Shown here: positions 15,806 through 26,552 of the stretch, in pieces | How positions within the stretch are numbered: position 1 is the first letter of the stretch | Layout of the letters: every line of letters starts with the position of its first letter | DNA from: Bacteroidota bacterium | Lineage (GTDB): Bacteria; Bacteroidota; Bacteroidia; Flavobacteriales; Weeksellaceae | DNA: 64,000 nt | Reading direction: 5' to 3' | NCBI GenBank assembly: GCA_023460855.1 | Contig: JAEWOS010000029.1 | Location: forward strand, 1 to 64,000 | Made by a program: the position numbers and the translations under genes | Notes under the pieces: generated by a model | What the model saw: only the letters and a program-made list of their open reading frames with translations | The model's database searches: none | Told to the model about the DNA's origin: nothing

Positions 15806-15813
15806 CAAAGATA
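15806..15813 (-). promoter_or_regulatory. -7 element of the phenylacetate operon
   Basis: On the minus strand TATCTTTG matches TAnnTTTG, 36 nt before the paaE ATG. A matching -33 TTG at 17-20 nt is not seen. The rest of the 296-bp paaE-clpB gap holds another TAnnTTTG on the plus strand (15936-15943, TAATTTTG), 123 nt before clpB, which may serve clpB; no repressor palindrome was recognised. Confidence 0.4.
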
Positions 15814-16066
15814 CGTAATTTTTAGTTTTCCCTGTTTAACTCAATACGAATGAAGAAATTCAGGTTAAGCCTCATTCAGCAATGAAATATTCTGACAACA
15901 TTTAAATTTTCATCAAGACAGACTCTGAATTTCGGTAATTTTGACTGAAATTTACACCTGCAAAGCCTCTGTTTAAGCCATTTTGACCTGATTTTCAGGT
16001 ACATTACAATTTAGAACATGTTTTGCAGCCGACATTTCAGAAATTTGAAAATCACACACAAATAAT

Positions 16067-18670
16067 ATGAACTTAAATCAATTTACAGTAAAATCTCAGG
16101 AAGCCATCCAAAAAGCACAGCAGGTTGCAATGGAGTTTGGCAACCAGAGTATTGAACCACAGCATCTTCTGGAAGGAATTTTCCAGAGCGATGAAAGCAT
16201 TTCCACATTTTTGCTGAAGAAATCGGAAGCGGATGAAAGCCTGGTACGGGAAAGAAACCGAGAAAGCCTCGAGAGCCTTCCGAAAGTGGAAGGTGGAAAT
16301 ATTTATCTAAGCCAGAGCGCTAACAAAGTACTTCTTGAAGCACCGAACATCGCCAAAAAAATGGGCGACGAATATGTAACGATCGAACATCTCTGGATTG
16401 CCCTGATCGATGTAAATTCTAACGTTTCCACGATGCTGAAAGACATGGGCGTTACCAAATCTTTGCTGGAAGGCGGAATAAAGGAACTTCGCAAAGGCTC
16501 AAAAGCAACATCTGCAAGCGCTGAAGAAACTTATCAAAGCCTGAATAAATACGCCAAGAATTTTAACGAACTGGCCGCAGAAGGAAAACTGGATCCTGTA
16601 ATCGGGCGAGATGAAGAAATCCGCCGTGTTTTACAGATTCTTTCGAGAAGAACGAAAAACAATCCGATTCTAATAGGTGAACCCGGAGTTGGTAAAACAG
16701 CCATTGCAGAAGGAATTGCACATAGAATTATTTCCGGCGACATCCCGGAAAACCTGATGGACAAAACGCTTTATTCATTAGACATGGGCGCTTTGATTGC
16801 GGGAGCAAAATACAAAGGTGAATTCGAGGAAAGACTGAAATCCGTTGTAAACGAAGTAATAAAATCCGACGGACAAATCATTCTGTTCATCGATGAAATC
16901 CACACGCTGGTTGGAGCAGGCGGCGGAGAAGGTGCGATGGACGCTGCAAACATCCTGAAACCCGCACTTGCAAGAGGTGAGCTACGCGCAATCGGTGCGA
17001 CAACCTTAAATGAATATCAGAAATATTTCGAAAAAGACAAGGCACTTGAAAGACGTTTCCAGAAAGTGATGGTGGAAGAGCCGGATACAGAATCAGCGAT
17101 CTCTATTCTTCGTGGAATTAAGGATAAATATGAAGCACATCACAAAGTACGAATCAAAGACGAAGCGATTATCGCCGCTGTAGAGCAGTCTCAAAGATAT
17201 ATTTCCGACCGTTTTTTACCGGACAAAGCAATTGACCTCATTGATGAAGCTTCTGCGAAACTGCGAATGGAAATCAATTCCAAACCGGAAGACCTAGACG
17301 TTCTCGACAGAAAACTGATGCAGATGGAAATTGAACTTGCTGCGATCTCAAGAGAAGGCAACCAGACTAAAATTGATCACCTGAAAGAAGATATCGCAAA
17401 AGTTCAGGAAGAAAGAAATGAACTGAATGCAAAATGGCTCGGTGAAAAGCAAAAATCCGAAGACCTTACAGCAGTTAAAAAAGAAATAGAATCGCTGAAA
17501 CTTGAAGCTGAAAAAGCTTCGCGCATCGGCGATTACGGAAAAGTAGCTGAAATTCAATACGGAAAACTTCGTGAAAAAGAAGAAGAACTGCAGAAACTCG
17601 AAATCGAGATGCAGAACCATGAAAACGAGCTTATTAAAGAAGAAGTTACCTCCGAAAACATCTCTGAAGTCATCTCAAAATGGACCGGAATTCCGGTAAC
17701 CAAATTATTGCAGAGCGAAAGAGAAAAGCTCCTGCATCTTGAGGAAGAACTGCATAAAAGAGTTGTAGGACAGGAAGAAGCAATTACCGCTGTTGCAGAT
17801 GCCATCAGAAGAAACCGCGCCGGACTGAACGATGAGAAAAAACCGATCGGCTCATTCCTGTTCCTCGGAACTACAGGTGTCGGAAAAACTGAACTCGCAA
17901 AGGCGCTAGCAGAATTTCTTTTCGATGACGAAAATAACATGACCAGAATAGACATGAGCGAATACCAGGAAAGACATTCTGTTTCAAGACTGGTCGGCGC
18001 TCCTCCGGGATACGTTGGTTACGATGAAGGCGGACAGCTTACAGAAGCTGTGAGAAGAAGACCTTATTCCGTTGTGTTGCTGGACGAGATCGAAAAAGCA
18101 CATCCGGATGTGTTCAACACGTTGCTCCAGGTTTTGGATGACGGGCGTCTAACTGATAATAAAGGACGCGTGGTGAATTTCAAAAATTCGATCATTATTA
18201 TGACCTCCAATATGGGATCACCGGTTATTCAGGAGAGATTTGATAATGCAGAGCGCGATGCAGAAGGAAATATTCTGCCGCAAGTGATTGAAAATACGAA
18301 AGATGAAGTATTTGCGTTATTGAAGCAGACGTTGCGTCCGGAATTCCTGAACAGAATCGATGAAGTGGTACTGTTCCAGCCGCTCAGCAAAAAGGAAATC
18401 GGGAAAATTGTTCAGTACCAGCTTCGTGGTTTCAATAAAATGCTCGAGAAAAAAGGCATTATCATGACTGCAACAGAAGACGCCGTGAATTATATCATGG
18501 AAAGAGGTTATGATCCTGCGTTTGGAGCAAGACCATTAAAAAGAGTATTGCAACAGGAAGTCCTGAATAAACTTTCGAAAGAAATCCTGGCAGGAAATAT
18601 CGATGATAATCAACGAATTACACTGGATTACTTCGAAGAAAGCGGGCTGATTTTCCGCCCTACGGAATAA
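16067..18670 (+). CDS. clpB: ClpB protein disaggregase
   Basis: An 867-residue Hsp100 protein with two ClpN repeats (residues ~5-145), NBD1 with Walker A GEPGVGKT and Walker B ILFIDEIH, a coiled-coil middle domain at about 405-525, NBD2 with Walker A GTTGVGKT and Walker B VVLLDEIE, and a C-terminal small domain. With DnaK it extracts and refolds aggregated proteins in the cytosol. The middle domain separates it from ClpA/ClpC. It is transcribed alone and followed by a clear terminator. Confidence 0.97.
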   Translation: MNLNQFTVKSQEAIQKAQQVAMEFGNQSIEPQHLLEGIFQSDESISTFLLKKSEADESLVRERNRESLESLPKVEGGNIYLSQSANKVLLEAPNIAKKMGDEYVTIEHLWIALIDVNSNVSTMLKDMGVTKSLLEGGIKELRKGSKATSASAEETYQSLNKYAKNFNELAAEGKLDPVIGRDEEIRRVLQILSRRTKNNPILIGEPGVGKTAIAEGIAHRIISGDIPENLMDKTLYSLDMGALIAGAKYKGEFEERLKSVVNEVIKSDGQIILFIDEIHTLVGAGGGEGAMDAANILKPALARGELRAIGATTLNEYQKYFEKDKALERRFQKVMVEEPDTESAISILRGIKDKYEAHHKVRIKDEAIIAAVEQSQRYISDRFLPDKAIDLIDEASAKLRMEINSKPEDLDVLDRKLMQMEIELAAISREGNQTKIDHLKEDIAKVQEERNELNAKWLGEKQKSEDLTAVKKEIESLKLEAEKASRIGDYGKVAEIQYGKLREKEEELQKLEIEMQNHENELIKEEVTSENISEVISKWTGIPVTKLLQSEREKLLHLEEELHKRVVGQEEAITAVADAIRRNRAGLNDEKKPIGSFLFLGTTGVGKTELAKALAEFLFDDENNMTRIDMSEYQERHSVSRLVGAPPGYVGYDEGGQLTEAVRRRPYSVVLLDEIEKAHPDVFNTLLQVLDDGRLTDNKGRVVNFKNSIIIMTSNMGSPVIQERFDNAERDAEGNILPQVIENTKDEVFALLKQTLRPEFLNRIDEVVLFQPLSKKEIGKIVQYQLRGFNKMLEKKGIIMTATEDAVNYIMERGYDPAFGARPLKRVLQQEVLNKLSKEILAGNIDDNQRITLDYFEESGLIFRPTE

Positions 18671-18757
18671 ACCTGAAAGTTTAACTAATGTTAACATACT
18701 AAAGGCTCTCTGTTCGCCGTTAAAGAATAGAAATTTTTTTTCATCATTTGTGTTTTT

Positions 18758-18793
18758 AGTATCCGTCGGACTTTCCGGCGGATACTTTTTTTA
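18758..18793 (+). terminator. Rho-independent terminator of clpB
   Basis: AGTATCCG at 18758-18765 pairs with CGGATACT at 18779-18786, with further pairing (GGA/TCC) inside, followed by a run of T to 18793. The following 200 bp to the next gene are very AT-rich with no recognised element. Confidence 0.85.
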
Positions 18794-19054
18794 TCATATC
18801 TTCAGCCATTTCAAAAAATCTAGCAAATATATCTACATGATCCAGCGATGATTTGATAATATTCTAATTTACTTTACTATTACGATATTATCATATTCAA
18901 AATATTTTACCAATTGACATAAACTATCAAAAAACTATATTTTATATCAATAATGATATCATAACAAATTTTACAAAATATTTTCATATATCTATTGCGT
19001 ATTAATTTCCGACTTTATAATTTCGTTCAACTTAAAAAAACAAAAAGTACCGTT

Positions 19055-20035
19055 ATGAAGAAATTTGGAATTTACGCACTTGCATTGGGAATGCTTGCAG
19101 CGTGCAGTGATGATCCGGAAATGACCGGAGCAGAAACAATTAATAATCCGGAAGTTGCCCAGCGTGCGCACTGCCCTTCTGATGAAATCAGGAAGCAAAC
19201 CCTGAGCGCAAACCCTGAACTGATGCAACGATATCTGGAAAACGAAAAAAAATCAGTACAGTTTGAAAATGATGTACAACTCGGAAAAGTCCTTGCAGAC
19301 GGAACTGTACAGATTCCTGTGGTGGTAAATGTTTTATACAGAACATCAGCTGAAAATCTTTCCGCATCCAGAATTGCGGAACAGATTGCAGTTCTTAATG
19401 CAGATTTTGCGGGAACCAATTCTGATGTCAATAAAATTCCGACAGAATTTCAGGGAGTGAAAGCCGGAAATACCAAGGTTTCCTTCAGACTGCATAACGT
19501 AGTAAGAAAATCCACTACCAAAACAAGCTGGTCTACTAACGATGCGATGAAGAAAACGGCAACAGGTGGTATTGCTGCTACTTCTCCTTCCAATTATCTG
19601 AACATCTGGGTTGTCGGAAGTATGGGAGGCGTTCTTGGGTACGCCACTTTTCCTGAATCTGCAGGTTTATGGAACGACGGAATCGTTCTTGCCGCGCCTT
19701 ATGTTGGAAAAACCGGAGCTTCTGCGCCGTTCAACCTGGGAAGAACCGCAACGCATGAAGTTGGTCACTACCTGAACCTTAGACATATTTGGGGCGATGG
19801 AAACTGCGCTACAGATTATGTTGCAGATACCCCGACACAGACCGGAGCTAATTCAGGAAAACCGGCTTATCCTAGATACAATACCTGTGGCGGTGTGCGC
19901 CGTTCGATTCAGTTTATGAATTATATGGATTATGTGGACGATGCCGCGATGTTTATGTTCTCTGCAGGCCAGCGCAACAGAATGCAGGCTGTCGTAACAT
20001 CAACAGGCGCGAGAAAAGGCTTGAGACTCTATTAA
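19055..20035 (+). CDS. Secreted M43-type zinc metalloprotease, lipoprotein
   Basis: 326 residues from the ATG at 19055, which gives a lipoprotein signal (YALALGMLAAC, lipobox Cys); an upstream extension in the same frame would place 20 residues before the signal and is rejected. The zinc site HEVGHYLNLRH (H234, H238, H244) has the HExxHxxGxxH form, followed by WGD, and the Met-turn is likely FMNYMDY. This is the pappalysin/cytophagalysin family M43. It probably degrades extracellular protein. Rich in Ala and Thr, otherwise normal. It is a single gene with a strong terminator. Confidence 0.9.
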   Translation: MKKFGIYALALGMLAACSDDPEMTGAETINNPEVAQRAHCPSDEIRKQTLSANPELMQRYLENEKKSVQFENDVQLGKVLADGTVQIPVVVNVLYRTSAENLSASRIAEQIAVLNADFAGTNSDVNKIPTEFQGVKAGNTKVSFRLHNVVRKSTTKTSWSTNDAMKKTATGGIAATSPSNYLNIWVVGSMGGVLGYATFPESAGLWNDGIVLAAPYVGKTGASAPFNLGRTATHEVGHYLNLRHIWGDGNCATDYVADTPTQTGANSGKPAYPRYNTCGGVRRSIQFMNYMDYVDDAAMFMFSAGQRNRMQAVVTSTGARKGLRLY

Positions 20036-20060
20036 GCTATCATAAGTGACTAATAATTTG

Positions 20061-20086
20061 CCCCGGTTTTTTTGCCGGGGTTTTTT
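20061..20086 (+). terminator. Rho-independent terminator of the M43 protease
   Basis: CCCCGG at 20061-20066 pairs with CCGGGG at 20075-20080 and is followed by six T. Confidence 0.85.
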
Positions 20087-20361
20087 ATTGAATCAACTGT
20101 TATAAAATTCACTGATTGTACAAACTTTCTTAGCGGGTTACATTTATGCAGTTTCAAAAAAATATTTGGAAAACAGAGAAAAACTGGCAAAAAACATTCC
20201 CATATCACGTTATTTTATAGAAAATTAACAGCAAAAACACCACATGTGAATTATATAAATCTCTCTATTGATTTGATTCTTGAGTGGTTATGAAATTAAT
20301 ACCGTATGCAAATCTTAATAAACTGTTAAAGTTAAATCTGCGCACACGCTTCTCAGATTTT

Positions 20362-20378
20362 TTGGCACTTGTATTGAA
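20362..20378 (+). promoter_or_regulatory. Possible promoter of the stress protein (sigma-54-like or -33 box)
   Basis: The 328-bp gap 20087-20414 has no convincing gene. TTGGCACTTGTATTGAA has GG and GA spaced as the -24/-12 (GG-N10-GC) elements of sigma-54, with one mismatch in the -12 GC. Alternatively the first TTG is a -33 box followed after 16 nt by a poor TACCGTTC. It ends 36 nt before the ATG of the stress protein. Confidence 0.3.
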
Positions 20379-20414
20379 TCTACCGTTCTACATTAAATCA
20401 CAAAATATTAAATT

Positions 20415-20951
20415 ATGAACACAGAAAACACTTACAGACCAGAGTACAGAAGCGATTATGTATCCAGAGTATTCAGAACACGTGAAGATGCTGATACAGC
20501 TTTTCATGAACTAAGAGAAAGAGGTTATACCGATAACGATATCAATGTAATGATGTCCGACGAAACCAGAGACCGTTATTTTACAGATGTAGACAGAGAC
20601 ACTGAACTAGGTGATAAAGTAGCAGAAAATGCTGGTACTGGTTCACTAATCGGTGGTGGTATTGGTGCAGTAGTTGGTGCAATTGCAGCAATCGGTAGTA
20701 ATGTACTTCTTCCTGGTCTCGGACTAATCGTAGCTGGACCTTTGGCTGCAGGACTTGCAGGTGCAGGTGCAGGTGCAGCAACAGGCGGACTGATCGGCGC
20801 TTTAACCGGTGCAGGAGTTCCTGAAGATGAAGCAAGAAGATATGAAACAGATATCAAAGACGGCGGAATCTACATGGGATACAGACCTCGTAACGAAGAA
20901 GACGCACGTTACAGCTACGACAGATGGTACGGACCAAACGATACGCTGTAA
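20415..20951 (+). CDS. YflT/GSP17M-like general stress protein with glycine zipper
   Basis: 178 residues. Residues ~14-60 (YVSRVFRTREDADTAFHELR...) match the heat-induced stress protein YflT domain; the centre (~75-135) is a hydrophobic Gly/Ala zipper (GGGIGAVVGAIAAIG, AGAGAGAATGGLIGAL) that probably inserts in or associates with a membrane, and the C-terminus is acidic and Tyr-rich. Such proteins are common in Bacteroidetes and usually stress-induced; their mechanism is unknown. It stands alone between two terminators. Confidence 0.8.
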   Translation: MNTENTYRPEYRSDYVSRVFRTREDADTAFHELRERGYTDNDINVMMSDETRDRYFTDVDRDTELGDKVAENAGTGSLIGGGIGAVVGAIAAIGSNVLLPGLGLIVAGPLAAGLAGAGAGAATGGLIGALTGAGVPEDEARRYETDIKDGGIYMGYRPRNEEDARYSYDRWYGPNDTL

Positions 20952-20978
20952 GAAAACCGTTAAAATATTTTCAAAAAG

Positions 20979-21008
20979 AAATCCGCAATCTTAATTGATT
21001 GCGGATTT
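20979..21008. terminator. Bidirectional terminator after the stress gene
   Basis: AAATCCGCAATC at 20979-20990 pairs perfectly with GATTGCGGATTT at 20997-21008 (loop of 6), followed by TTC-ATTTT. On the other strand it can end transcription of tRNA-Leu. Confidence 0.8.
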
Positions 21009-21021
21009 TCATTTTAACAGG

Positions 21022-21103
21022 TGCCCGGAACAGGACTCGAACCTGCAAGCTTGTGGGCACTCGCACCTGAAACGAGCGTGTCTACCAATTTCACCATCCG
21101 GGC
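21022..21103 (-). tRNA. tRNA-Leu (anticodon CAG)
   Basis: 82 nt. The acceptor stem GCCCGGA pairs with TTCCGGGC, the D-loop is AATTGGTAG, the anticodon arm CTCGT-TTCAGGT-GCGAG gives CAG, there is a class II long variable arm (TGCCCACAAGCTTGC), and the T-arm contains GGTTCGAGTCC. The 3' CCA is not encoded. Confidence 0.96.
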
Positions 21104-21148
21104 TTAAAAGTATGCAAATTTACACTTTTTTTTCTGTTCCGGAAATAG

Positions 21149-21175
21149 AAAAGAGCGTGTACTTAACGCTCTTTT
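21149..21175. terminator. Terminator of the M1 peptidase gene
   Basis: AAAAGAGCG at 21149-21157 pairs with CGCTCTTTT at 21167-21175 and works in either direction. It lies 20 bp beyond the stop of the minus-strand M1 peptidase. Confidence 0.75.
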
Positions 21176-21195
21176 CAACCTTCGATATTTTCAGC

Positions 21196-23421
21196 TTATT
21201 TTGAGTCTCTCGAAAATTTAAAAGTTTCCCCACCCTGATTTAATGAGAAGCTTTTCCTGTCTTTACTGAAAACGAGTTCTATTCCGCCCAGTTCAAAAGT
21301 AAATGTGTCGTTGCCTTCGTAAGTAAGCGGAAATGAGTTTTGACCGGTTGCCTGCGCAGTTAATGTTCCGCCTTCATCTTTCAGCGTAATTTTCAGCGGA
21401 AGCTGTTTGCTGCTGTAAACTCCGGTATATTCATCAACTTTGATAATTTCTTCGGAAGCACCACCCATTCTGAAAGAATTATTGGAAGGATCTGCATCCG
21501 GAAGTGATTTCTTAGGGTCCAGTTGTACAGATGTTATTTCTTTTGTGGTAGGAACTCTGAAGTTCCATTCGGTATTCCTCTTCCAGATTTCTACCGGCAG
21601 ACTGAAATCCTGTTTTGTACCGTCTTTGAAAGTAATCTCACCCTGAACCGGCATTGGCAACTGTCCGATATTTTCAATTTTGATAATGCTGCCCTGTGTG
21701 AAATCGTTATTTGTGTACTTCACGGATTTTACGGCCTGATCTATTTTCCATCTGTTCTGAAACCAGCCTCTCCAGAAATAACTGAGATCTTCACCGCTCA
21801 CATTTTCCATCGTACGGAAAAAATCGTCCGGAGTCGGATGTTTGTAAGCCCATCGTTTGATATATTCGCGGAAAGCCTTGTCGAATCTCTCCTCACCAAG
21901 AATATTTTCGCGCAGCATCGTTAAACCCGCTGCCGGTTTATAATAAGCCAGGAAACCAAGATTCATTTCTTTCATATTATCCGGCGCCGTCATTACAGGT
22001 TCCATTTTGTCGTTATTGAAAAAGAAGCCCATACTTTGCAGGGACTGCGGTCTGTGGTATTCCCCGTTATTGAAATCTTTTTCAGAAAGCGTGTTGATGA
22101 ATGTATTGAAACCTTCGTCCATCCAGGCATGAAGTCTTTCGTTCGATCCAACAATCATCGGAAACCAGATATGCCCGAATTCATGATCAGTTACGCCCCA
22201 CAAATCATAACCTTTGGAGTTCATATGGCAGAAAACGATTCCGGGATATTCCATACCGCCTTCATTTCCGGCAACATTAATCGCTGTGGCGTAAGGATAT
22301 TCCAGCCATTTTTTGGAATAGTGCTCGATAGAAGCTTTAACGTATTCCGTCGATCTTCCCCAGGCTCCCTGCCCGTCACTTTCTACGGGATAAGCAGAAA
22401 TAGCCAGGGATTTTTTACCGCTTGGCAAATTAATTCGCGCAGCATCCAGTATAAAGGCCGGTGAAGATGCCCACGCAAAATCACGCGTATCGTTAATCCT
22501 GAATTTCCAGGTTTTTGTAGTATTTGCAGTTTTTGCAGCAGCACCCGCTTCAGCAGCAGAACGTATTATCACGGTTTTCTCAGAGTTTCGTGCTTCGTCC
22601 CACTTTCTGTTTTGTTCTGCGGAATAAACCTCTTTCGGATTGAGCAGCTCTCCGGAAGCAACTACGTAATGATTCGCAGGTACGGTCAGGTTTGCTGTAA
22701 TATCACCAAATTCCAGGTAAAATTCTCCCGCACCAAGATACGGAAGCGTGTTCCAGCCCATAATATCGTCATAAACCGCCATGCGCGGAAACCACTGCGC
22801 CATCGTGAAAATTCTGCCGTATTTGGTTTCTGCCACTCCCATTCTGTCGGAACCGTAATCCGGTGAAACGAACGAATAATCAATTCTGAATTTCACCACG
22901 CCACCTTTTGCTTTCAGTTGCTGCGGAAGATCGATCTGCATTCTGGAATCGGAGACCGTATATTTCGGATTGACTTTCAGTTTTTTGCCGTTTGCAGAAA
23001 TAAGTTCCACGCTTTTTATCTGATAACCGCCGTCAAAAATCTGACCGTGCGCACCGTTTCTGCTTCCACCCTGCGGAACAATGGCATTACCGCGTGAATC
23101 TTTTTTAAATAAATTCTGATCCAGCTGCAGCCACAAAAAATCAAGATCATCAAAGGAATTATTGGTATAAGTAATTTCTGCTGATCCGGTTATTTCTTTT
23201 TTAGAATCATTCAGAGAAGCCGTCAATACATAATCTGCACGGTTTTGCCAGTAATTATGACCGGGCTTTCCGCTTGCAGAACGCGTTTCGGAACCGTTGT
23301 TTTTATAGAAAAACGGATTGAAAGCCTCGTTGTAATTGTATTTGGGAGTTTCCTGGGCGGAGAAAGTAATCGAAACCAGCACTGCTGCCGCGAGCACAAT
23401 TTTGGGAAGTTTGAGTTTCAT
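21196..23421 (-). CDS. Secreted M1-family metallopeptidase
   Basis: About 741 residues from the ATG at 23421 (signal peptide [17 protein letters not shown]); a longer frame to 23451 only adds ten residues before the signal. The zinc site is HEFGHIWFP at about residue 412, with the third ligand Glu about 18 residues later in MDEGFNTFI. Domains: beta-sandwich N-terminal (~35-280), thermolysin-like catalytic (~280-560) and C-terminal beta domains. It probably removes N-terminal residues from peptides in the periplasm or outside the cell. It is a single gene with its own terminator. Confidence 0.92.
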   Translation of the reverse strand: MKLKLPKIVLAAAVLVSITFSAQETPKYNYNEAFNPFFYKNNGSETRSASGKPGHNYWQNRADYVLTASLNDSKKEITGSAEITYTNNSFDDLDFLWLQLDQNLFKKDSRGNAIVPQGGSRNGAHGQIFDGGYQIKSVELISANGKKLKVNPKYTVSDSRMQIDLPQQLKAKGGVVKFRIDYSFVSPDYGSDRMGVAETKYGRIFTMAQWFPRMAVYDDIMGWNTLPYLGAGEFYLEFGDITANLTVPANHYVVASGELLNPKEVYSAEQNRKWDEARNSEKTVIIRSAAEAGAAAKTANTTKTWKFRINDTRDFAWASSPAFILDAARINLPSGKKSLAISAYPVESDGQGAWGRSTEYVKASIEHYSKKWLEYPYATAINVAGNEGGMEYPGIVFCHMNSKGYDLWGVTDHEFGHIWFPMIVGSNERLHAWMDEGFNTFINTLSEKDFNNGEYHRPQSLQSMGFFFNNDKMEPVMTAPDNMKEMNLGFLAYYKPAAGLTMLRENILGEERFDKAFREYIKRWAYKHPTPDDFFRTMENVSGEDLSYFWRGWFQNRWKIDQAVKSVKYTNNDFTQGSIIKIENIGQLPMPVQGEITFKDGTKQDFSLPVEIWKRNTEWNFRVPTTKEITSVQLDPKKSLPDADPSNNSFRMGGASEEIIKVDEYTGVYSSKQLPLKITLKDEGGTLTAQATGQNSFPLTYEGNDTFTFELGGIELVFSKDRKSFSLNQGGETFKFSRDSK

Positions 23422-23519
23422 TAGAGAGGTTTTAGCAATAAGTAATCGCATCGGTGTAAACGTTACACCGATGCGACTTTTTACAATAATAACTTATAAA
23501 TTCCGGGAAAAGAAACGGT

Positions 23520-24398
23520 CTAATTCGATTTCTTTGCTTTGATCATCGCTTCAAACATATCCCACATTTCCTGCGGAATCTGCTCCAGCATATTGAATTC
23601 GCCGGCGCCCTGCAGCCATTCGCCGCCATCGATTGTAACTACTTCTCCATTCATATACGCCGAATAATCTGAAACCAGATAAGCTGCGAGATTTGCCAGT
23701 TCCTGATGTTCGCCAACGCGTCTTAACGGAACCTTTTTCTTCATATCGAATTTTTCTGCAAGATCACCTGGCAAAAGTCTTTCCCATGCGCCTTTGGTTG
23801 GAAAAGGTCCCGGTGCAATGGCGTTAAACCGGATATTATATTTCGCCCATTCCACAGCGAGACTTCGGGTCATAGCAAGAACACCGGCTTTTGCACATGC
23901 AGAAGGAACAACGTAAGCAGAACCTGTCCAGGAATAGGTTGTCACGATATTCAATACGGTTCCCGGAATTTTTTGATCAATCCAGTATTTACCGATCGAG
24001 AGCGTGCAGTTTTTGGTTCCCTTCAAGACAATGTCGAGAATGGAATCAAAAGCAGAATGTGTCAGTCTTTCCGTAGGTGAAATAAAATTTCCGGCAGCAT
24101 TGTTCAGTAAAATATCAATTCTGCCAAATTCCCCAATTGCGGCTTCCTTCATGGCTTCCACCTCATCCCAGTTTCTTACATCGCATGCCACAGCAAGTAC
24201 TTTTCCGCCGGTCAGTTCTTCCAGTTCGGCTGCAGTATTCTGCAGTTTTTCAAGATTCCGGGAAGTGATGACGACTTTCGCTCCGAGTTCGAGAAAATAT
24301 TTGGTCATTGCTTTTCCAAGACCGCTTCCACCACCGGTTACAACTGCAACTTTATCCTTTAACGATCCTTCCCGAAGCATTCCTTCTGTATATTTCAT
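23520..24398 (-). CDS. SDR oxidoreductase of the 2,4-dienoyl-CoA reductase type
   Basis: 292 residues. Cofactor motif VVTGGGSGLGKAM at about 18-30, NNAAGNF at about 98-104. The usual YxxxK is replaced by PSACAKAGVLAM near residue 165, as in peroxisomal and mitochondrial NADPH-dependent 2,4-dienoyl-CoA reductases, which keep the Lys but take their Tyr elsewhere. The ERLTHSAFDSILDIVLKGT segment also fits. It would help degrade unsaturated fatty acids. It is monocistronic; the 98-bp gap to the peptidase holds no clear signal. Confidence 0.88.
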   Translation of the reverse strand: MKYTEGMLREGSLKDKVAVVTGGGSGLGKAMTKYFLELGAKVVITSRNLEKLQNTAAELEELTGGKVLAVACDVRNWDEVEAMKEAAIGEFGRIDILLNNAAGNFISPTERLTHSAFDSILDIVLKGTKNCTLSIGKYWIDQKIPGTVLNIVTTYSWTGSAYVVPSACAKAGVLAMTRSLAVEWAKYNIRFNAIAPGPFPTKGAWERLLPGDLAEKFDMKKKVPLRRVGEHQELANLAAYLVSDYSAYMNGEVVTIDGGEWLQGAGEFNMLEQIPQEMWDMFEAMIKAKKSN

Positions 24399-24523
24399 AT
24401 TTAAATCGATTTTTTACTGGCTTTATTCTGATTCTAAATTTAAAGATTCTCACGATGAATCCGGAAAATTCTGCTATTCAGCAAATAAGATTGAAATGGA
24501 AACCACACTTTCTGGCCGGAATT

Positions 24524-25168
24524 TCAAGTATTTTTTTGATTTGCTTTCAACATTCCGCGAACGAGTAGAAACTGTGCAGCAACATACGTAATCATCACTA
24601 TCAGGCTCAGGGCAACATGCTGATTTACAAAAATATTAACTGCAAGAACCGTATCCGAAACAACAAACAGCAGTGCGCCAAAAACCAACAGTTTCTGTCC
24701 GGTACTGATGCTGAACCAAAACATCACCGAAATCACACTACCGTAAATGATTACTGGAATTTTCATCTCATCCAGATGCGGAAATAGAAAAACGATCAGC
24801 GCAACAAGATATACAGCAACAGCCATAGTACTAAAAACCGGCGGTGTTTTCTTTCTTAATTTCGAAAAACACAGGATATAAAAAACATGTGCGAGCAGAA
24901 AACTTCCCAGTCCGGGCAAAAATCCCCAATTGAAAAGCAGAAACAAATCCCCGAAAAAACTGAAAATAAGACCAGCCAGAAATGTTTTTGAAATGCGCGG
25001 TTGCTGGCGCACTGAATTCTGTTGAGATACGACGAGATAAATCACGATCAGCAGTGGCAACAGCAAAGTTTTTGTAAAAAATCTTGGCTCGTTACTATCA
25101 TTCCACACAAAAAGTAGATCCAGCAGAAAGACTGACAGAAGAATCAGATACAGAAATGTGCTTTTCAC
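24524..25168 (-). CDS. YhhN/TMEM86-type lysoplasmalogenase-like membrane protein
   Basis: 214 residues with about eight transmembrane helices. The family blocks are GLIFSFFGDLFLLF and LPGLGSFLLAHVFYIL, and FGALLFVVSDTVLAVN; the two conserved aspartates are in FGD and VSD. Characterised homologues cleave the vinyl-ether bond of lysoplasmalogens, but for a bacterium this activity is only inferred from the family. It lies 33 bp after pyrC, probably co-transcribed. Confidence 0.85.
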   Translation of the reverse strand: MKSTFLYLILLSVFLLDLLFVWNDSNEPRFFTKTLLLPLLIVIYLVVSQQNSVRQQPRISKTFLAGLIFSFFGDLFLLFNWGFLPGLGSFLLAHVFYILCFSKLRKKTPPVFSTMAVAVYLVALIVFLFPHLDEMKIPVIIYGSVISVMFWFSISTGQKLLVFGALLFVVSDTVLAVNIFVNQHVALSLIVMITYVAAQFLLVRGMLKANQKNT

Positions 25169-25201
25169 GCTAAGGGCTTAATGAAATGAGTTAAAATTCG
25201 G

Positions 25202-26536
25202 TTACCTGTCGAACAGAAGCCTTTGTCCAAATTTTTCAGGATTGATTTTCCGGTTTTCGTAAACCAAATTCCCGTTCACAAAAGTATGCGTCACTTTCGA
25301 ATGATAGCGCTCACCTTCCAAAGGACTCCAGCCGCATTTGGACAGAATATTATCTTTGGAAACCTCCCATTCTGCTTGCGAATCTACCAACACGAGATCC
25401 GCTTTATAACCTTCACGAATAAATCCGCGCTTTTCGATTTCAAAAAGTATAGCCGGATTATGGCACATTTTTTCAACAATTTTCTCCAGCGAAATTTTTC
25501 CTTTTTTGGCATATTCAAGCATAGTCACCAAAGAATGCTGAACCAAAGGTGCTCCTGAAGGACATTTAGTATACACATTTTCCTTTTCCTCCAGTGTATG
25601 CGGCGCATGATCAGTCGCGATTACGTCTATGCGGTCATCGAGCAAGGCTTCCCACAATCCGTTTTTATCCTTTTCCGTTTTTACGGCAGGATTCCACTTG
25701 ATTAAGGCTCCTTTGGTTTCGTAATCCGCATTGGTAAAATGCAGGTGATGAATACAGACTTCAGCCGTAATTTTTTTATCTTTCAGTGGAATGTCGTTTC
25801 GGAACAGACCGGTTTCTTTCGCTGTGGAAAGATGATAAATATGTAGCCTGGCTCCGGTTTTCTCTGCCAGTTCAACAGCTTTTGAAGACGAAATATAGCA
25901 GGCTTCCTCACTTCTGATTAAATGGTGAAAACTTACGGGAATATCATCACCGTATTCCGTTTTATACTTTTCTGTATTGTCGCGAATCGTTTTTTCATCT
26001 TCGCAGTGAACACAAATCGGCATCTTCACCTTTGAGAAAATTTCTTCCAGCACTGCGGGATTGTCGACGAGCATATTACCCGTTGAGGAACCCAGAAAAA
26101 GTTTAACTGCCGGAACGTTCTTAGGATTTGTCTTCAATACTTCCTCCAGATTATCATTTGTGCCGCCCATCGAAAAACCGTAGTTCGCAAATGATTTTTC
26201 CGAAGCAATACGATATTTTTCTTCCAGCAGTTCCTGCGTAACCGCATTCGGAACGGTGTTGGGCTGTTCGATGAAACTGGTAATTCCTCCTGCGATTGCT
26301 GCGCGGCTTTCGGTTTCGATGTCGCCTTTATGCGTAAGCCCGGGCTCCCGGAAATGCACCTGATCATCAATAACTCCCGGAATCAAAAGTTTTCCGGAAG
26401 CATCGATAACACGATCCGCATCTTCCTCAGAAATACTTTCTGCAATTTTCGAAATGAGATCATTTTCAATCAGAACATCTCCTTCAAATATCCTGTTCTC
26501 ATTGACTATACGGGCATTCTTGATCAGGGTTTTCAT
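25202..26536 (-). CDS. pyrC: Dihydroorotase (class I, Bacteroidetes type)
   Basis: 444 residues of the amidohydrolase fold. The metal motif reads DDQVHFREPGLTHKGD: the first histidine of the usual HxH is Gln, and the second is kept. The carboxylated Lys is in the PAVKLFLG region; AEVCIHHLHF gives His ligands, and DVIATDHAPH has the Asp. It catalyses the third step of pyrimidine synthesis. The second half of the pathway is encoded by the pyrE-pyrF fusion at 59526-60884, and salvage by upp at 40388-41038. Confidence 0.92.
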   Translation of the reverse strand: MKTLIKNARIVNENRIFEGDVLIENDLISKIAESISEEDADRVIDASGKLLIPGVIDDQVHFREPGLTHKGDIETESRAAIAGGITSFIEQPNTVPNAVTQELLEEKYRIASEKSFANYGFSMGGTNDNLEEVLKTNPKNVPAVKLFLGSSTGNMLVDNPAVLEEIFSKVKMPICVHCEDEKTIRDNTEKYKTEYGDDIPVSFHHLIRSEEACYISSSKAVELAEKTGARLHIYHLSTAKETGLFRNDIPLKDKKITAEVCIHHLHFTNADYETKGALIKWNPAVKTEKDKNGLWEALLDDRIDVIATDHAPHTLEEKENVYTKCPSGAPLVQHSLVTMLEYAKKGKISLEKIVEKMCHNPAILFEIEKRGFIREGYKADLVLVDSQAEWEVSKDNILSKCGWSPLEGERYHSKVTHTFVNGNLVYENRKINPEKFGQRLLFDR

Positions 26537-26552
26537 TAATTTCAGGTTTTCA

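Noticed and set aside
18794..18994. Origin-like or element content in the AT-rich gap after clpB
   Set aside because: No DnaA-box cluster, repeats or frame were found; just AT-rich spacer.
20072..20293. 73-residue plus-strand frame after the M43 protease
   Set aside because: It starts within the terminator hairpin and has no recognisable features or promoter.
20576..20857. 93- and 84-residue minus-strand frames in the stress gene
   Set aside because: They mirror the Gly/Ala zipper; Pro/Ala- or Leu/His-rich low complexity.
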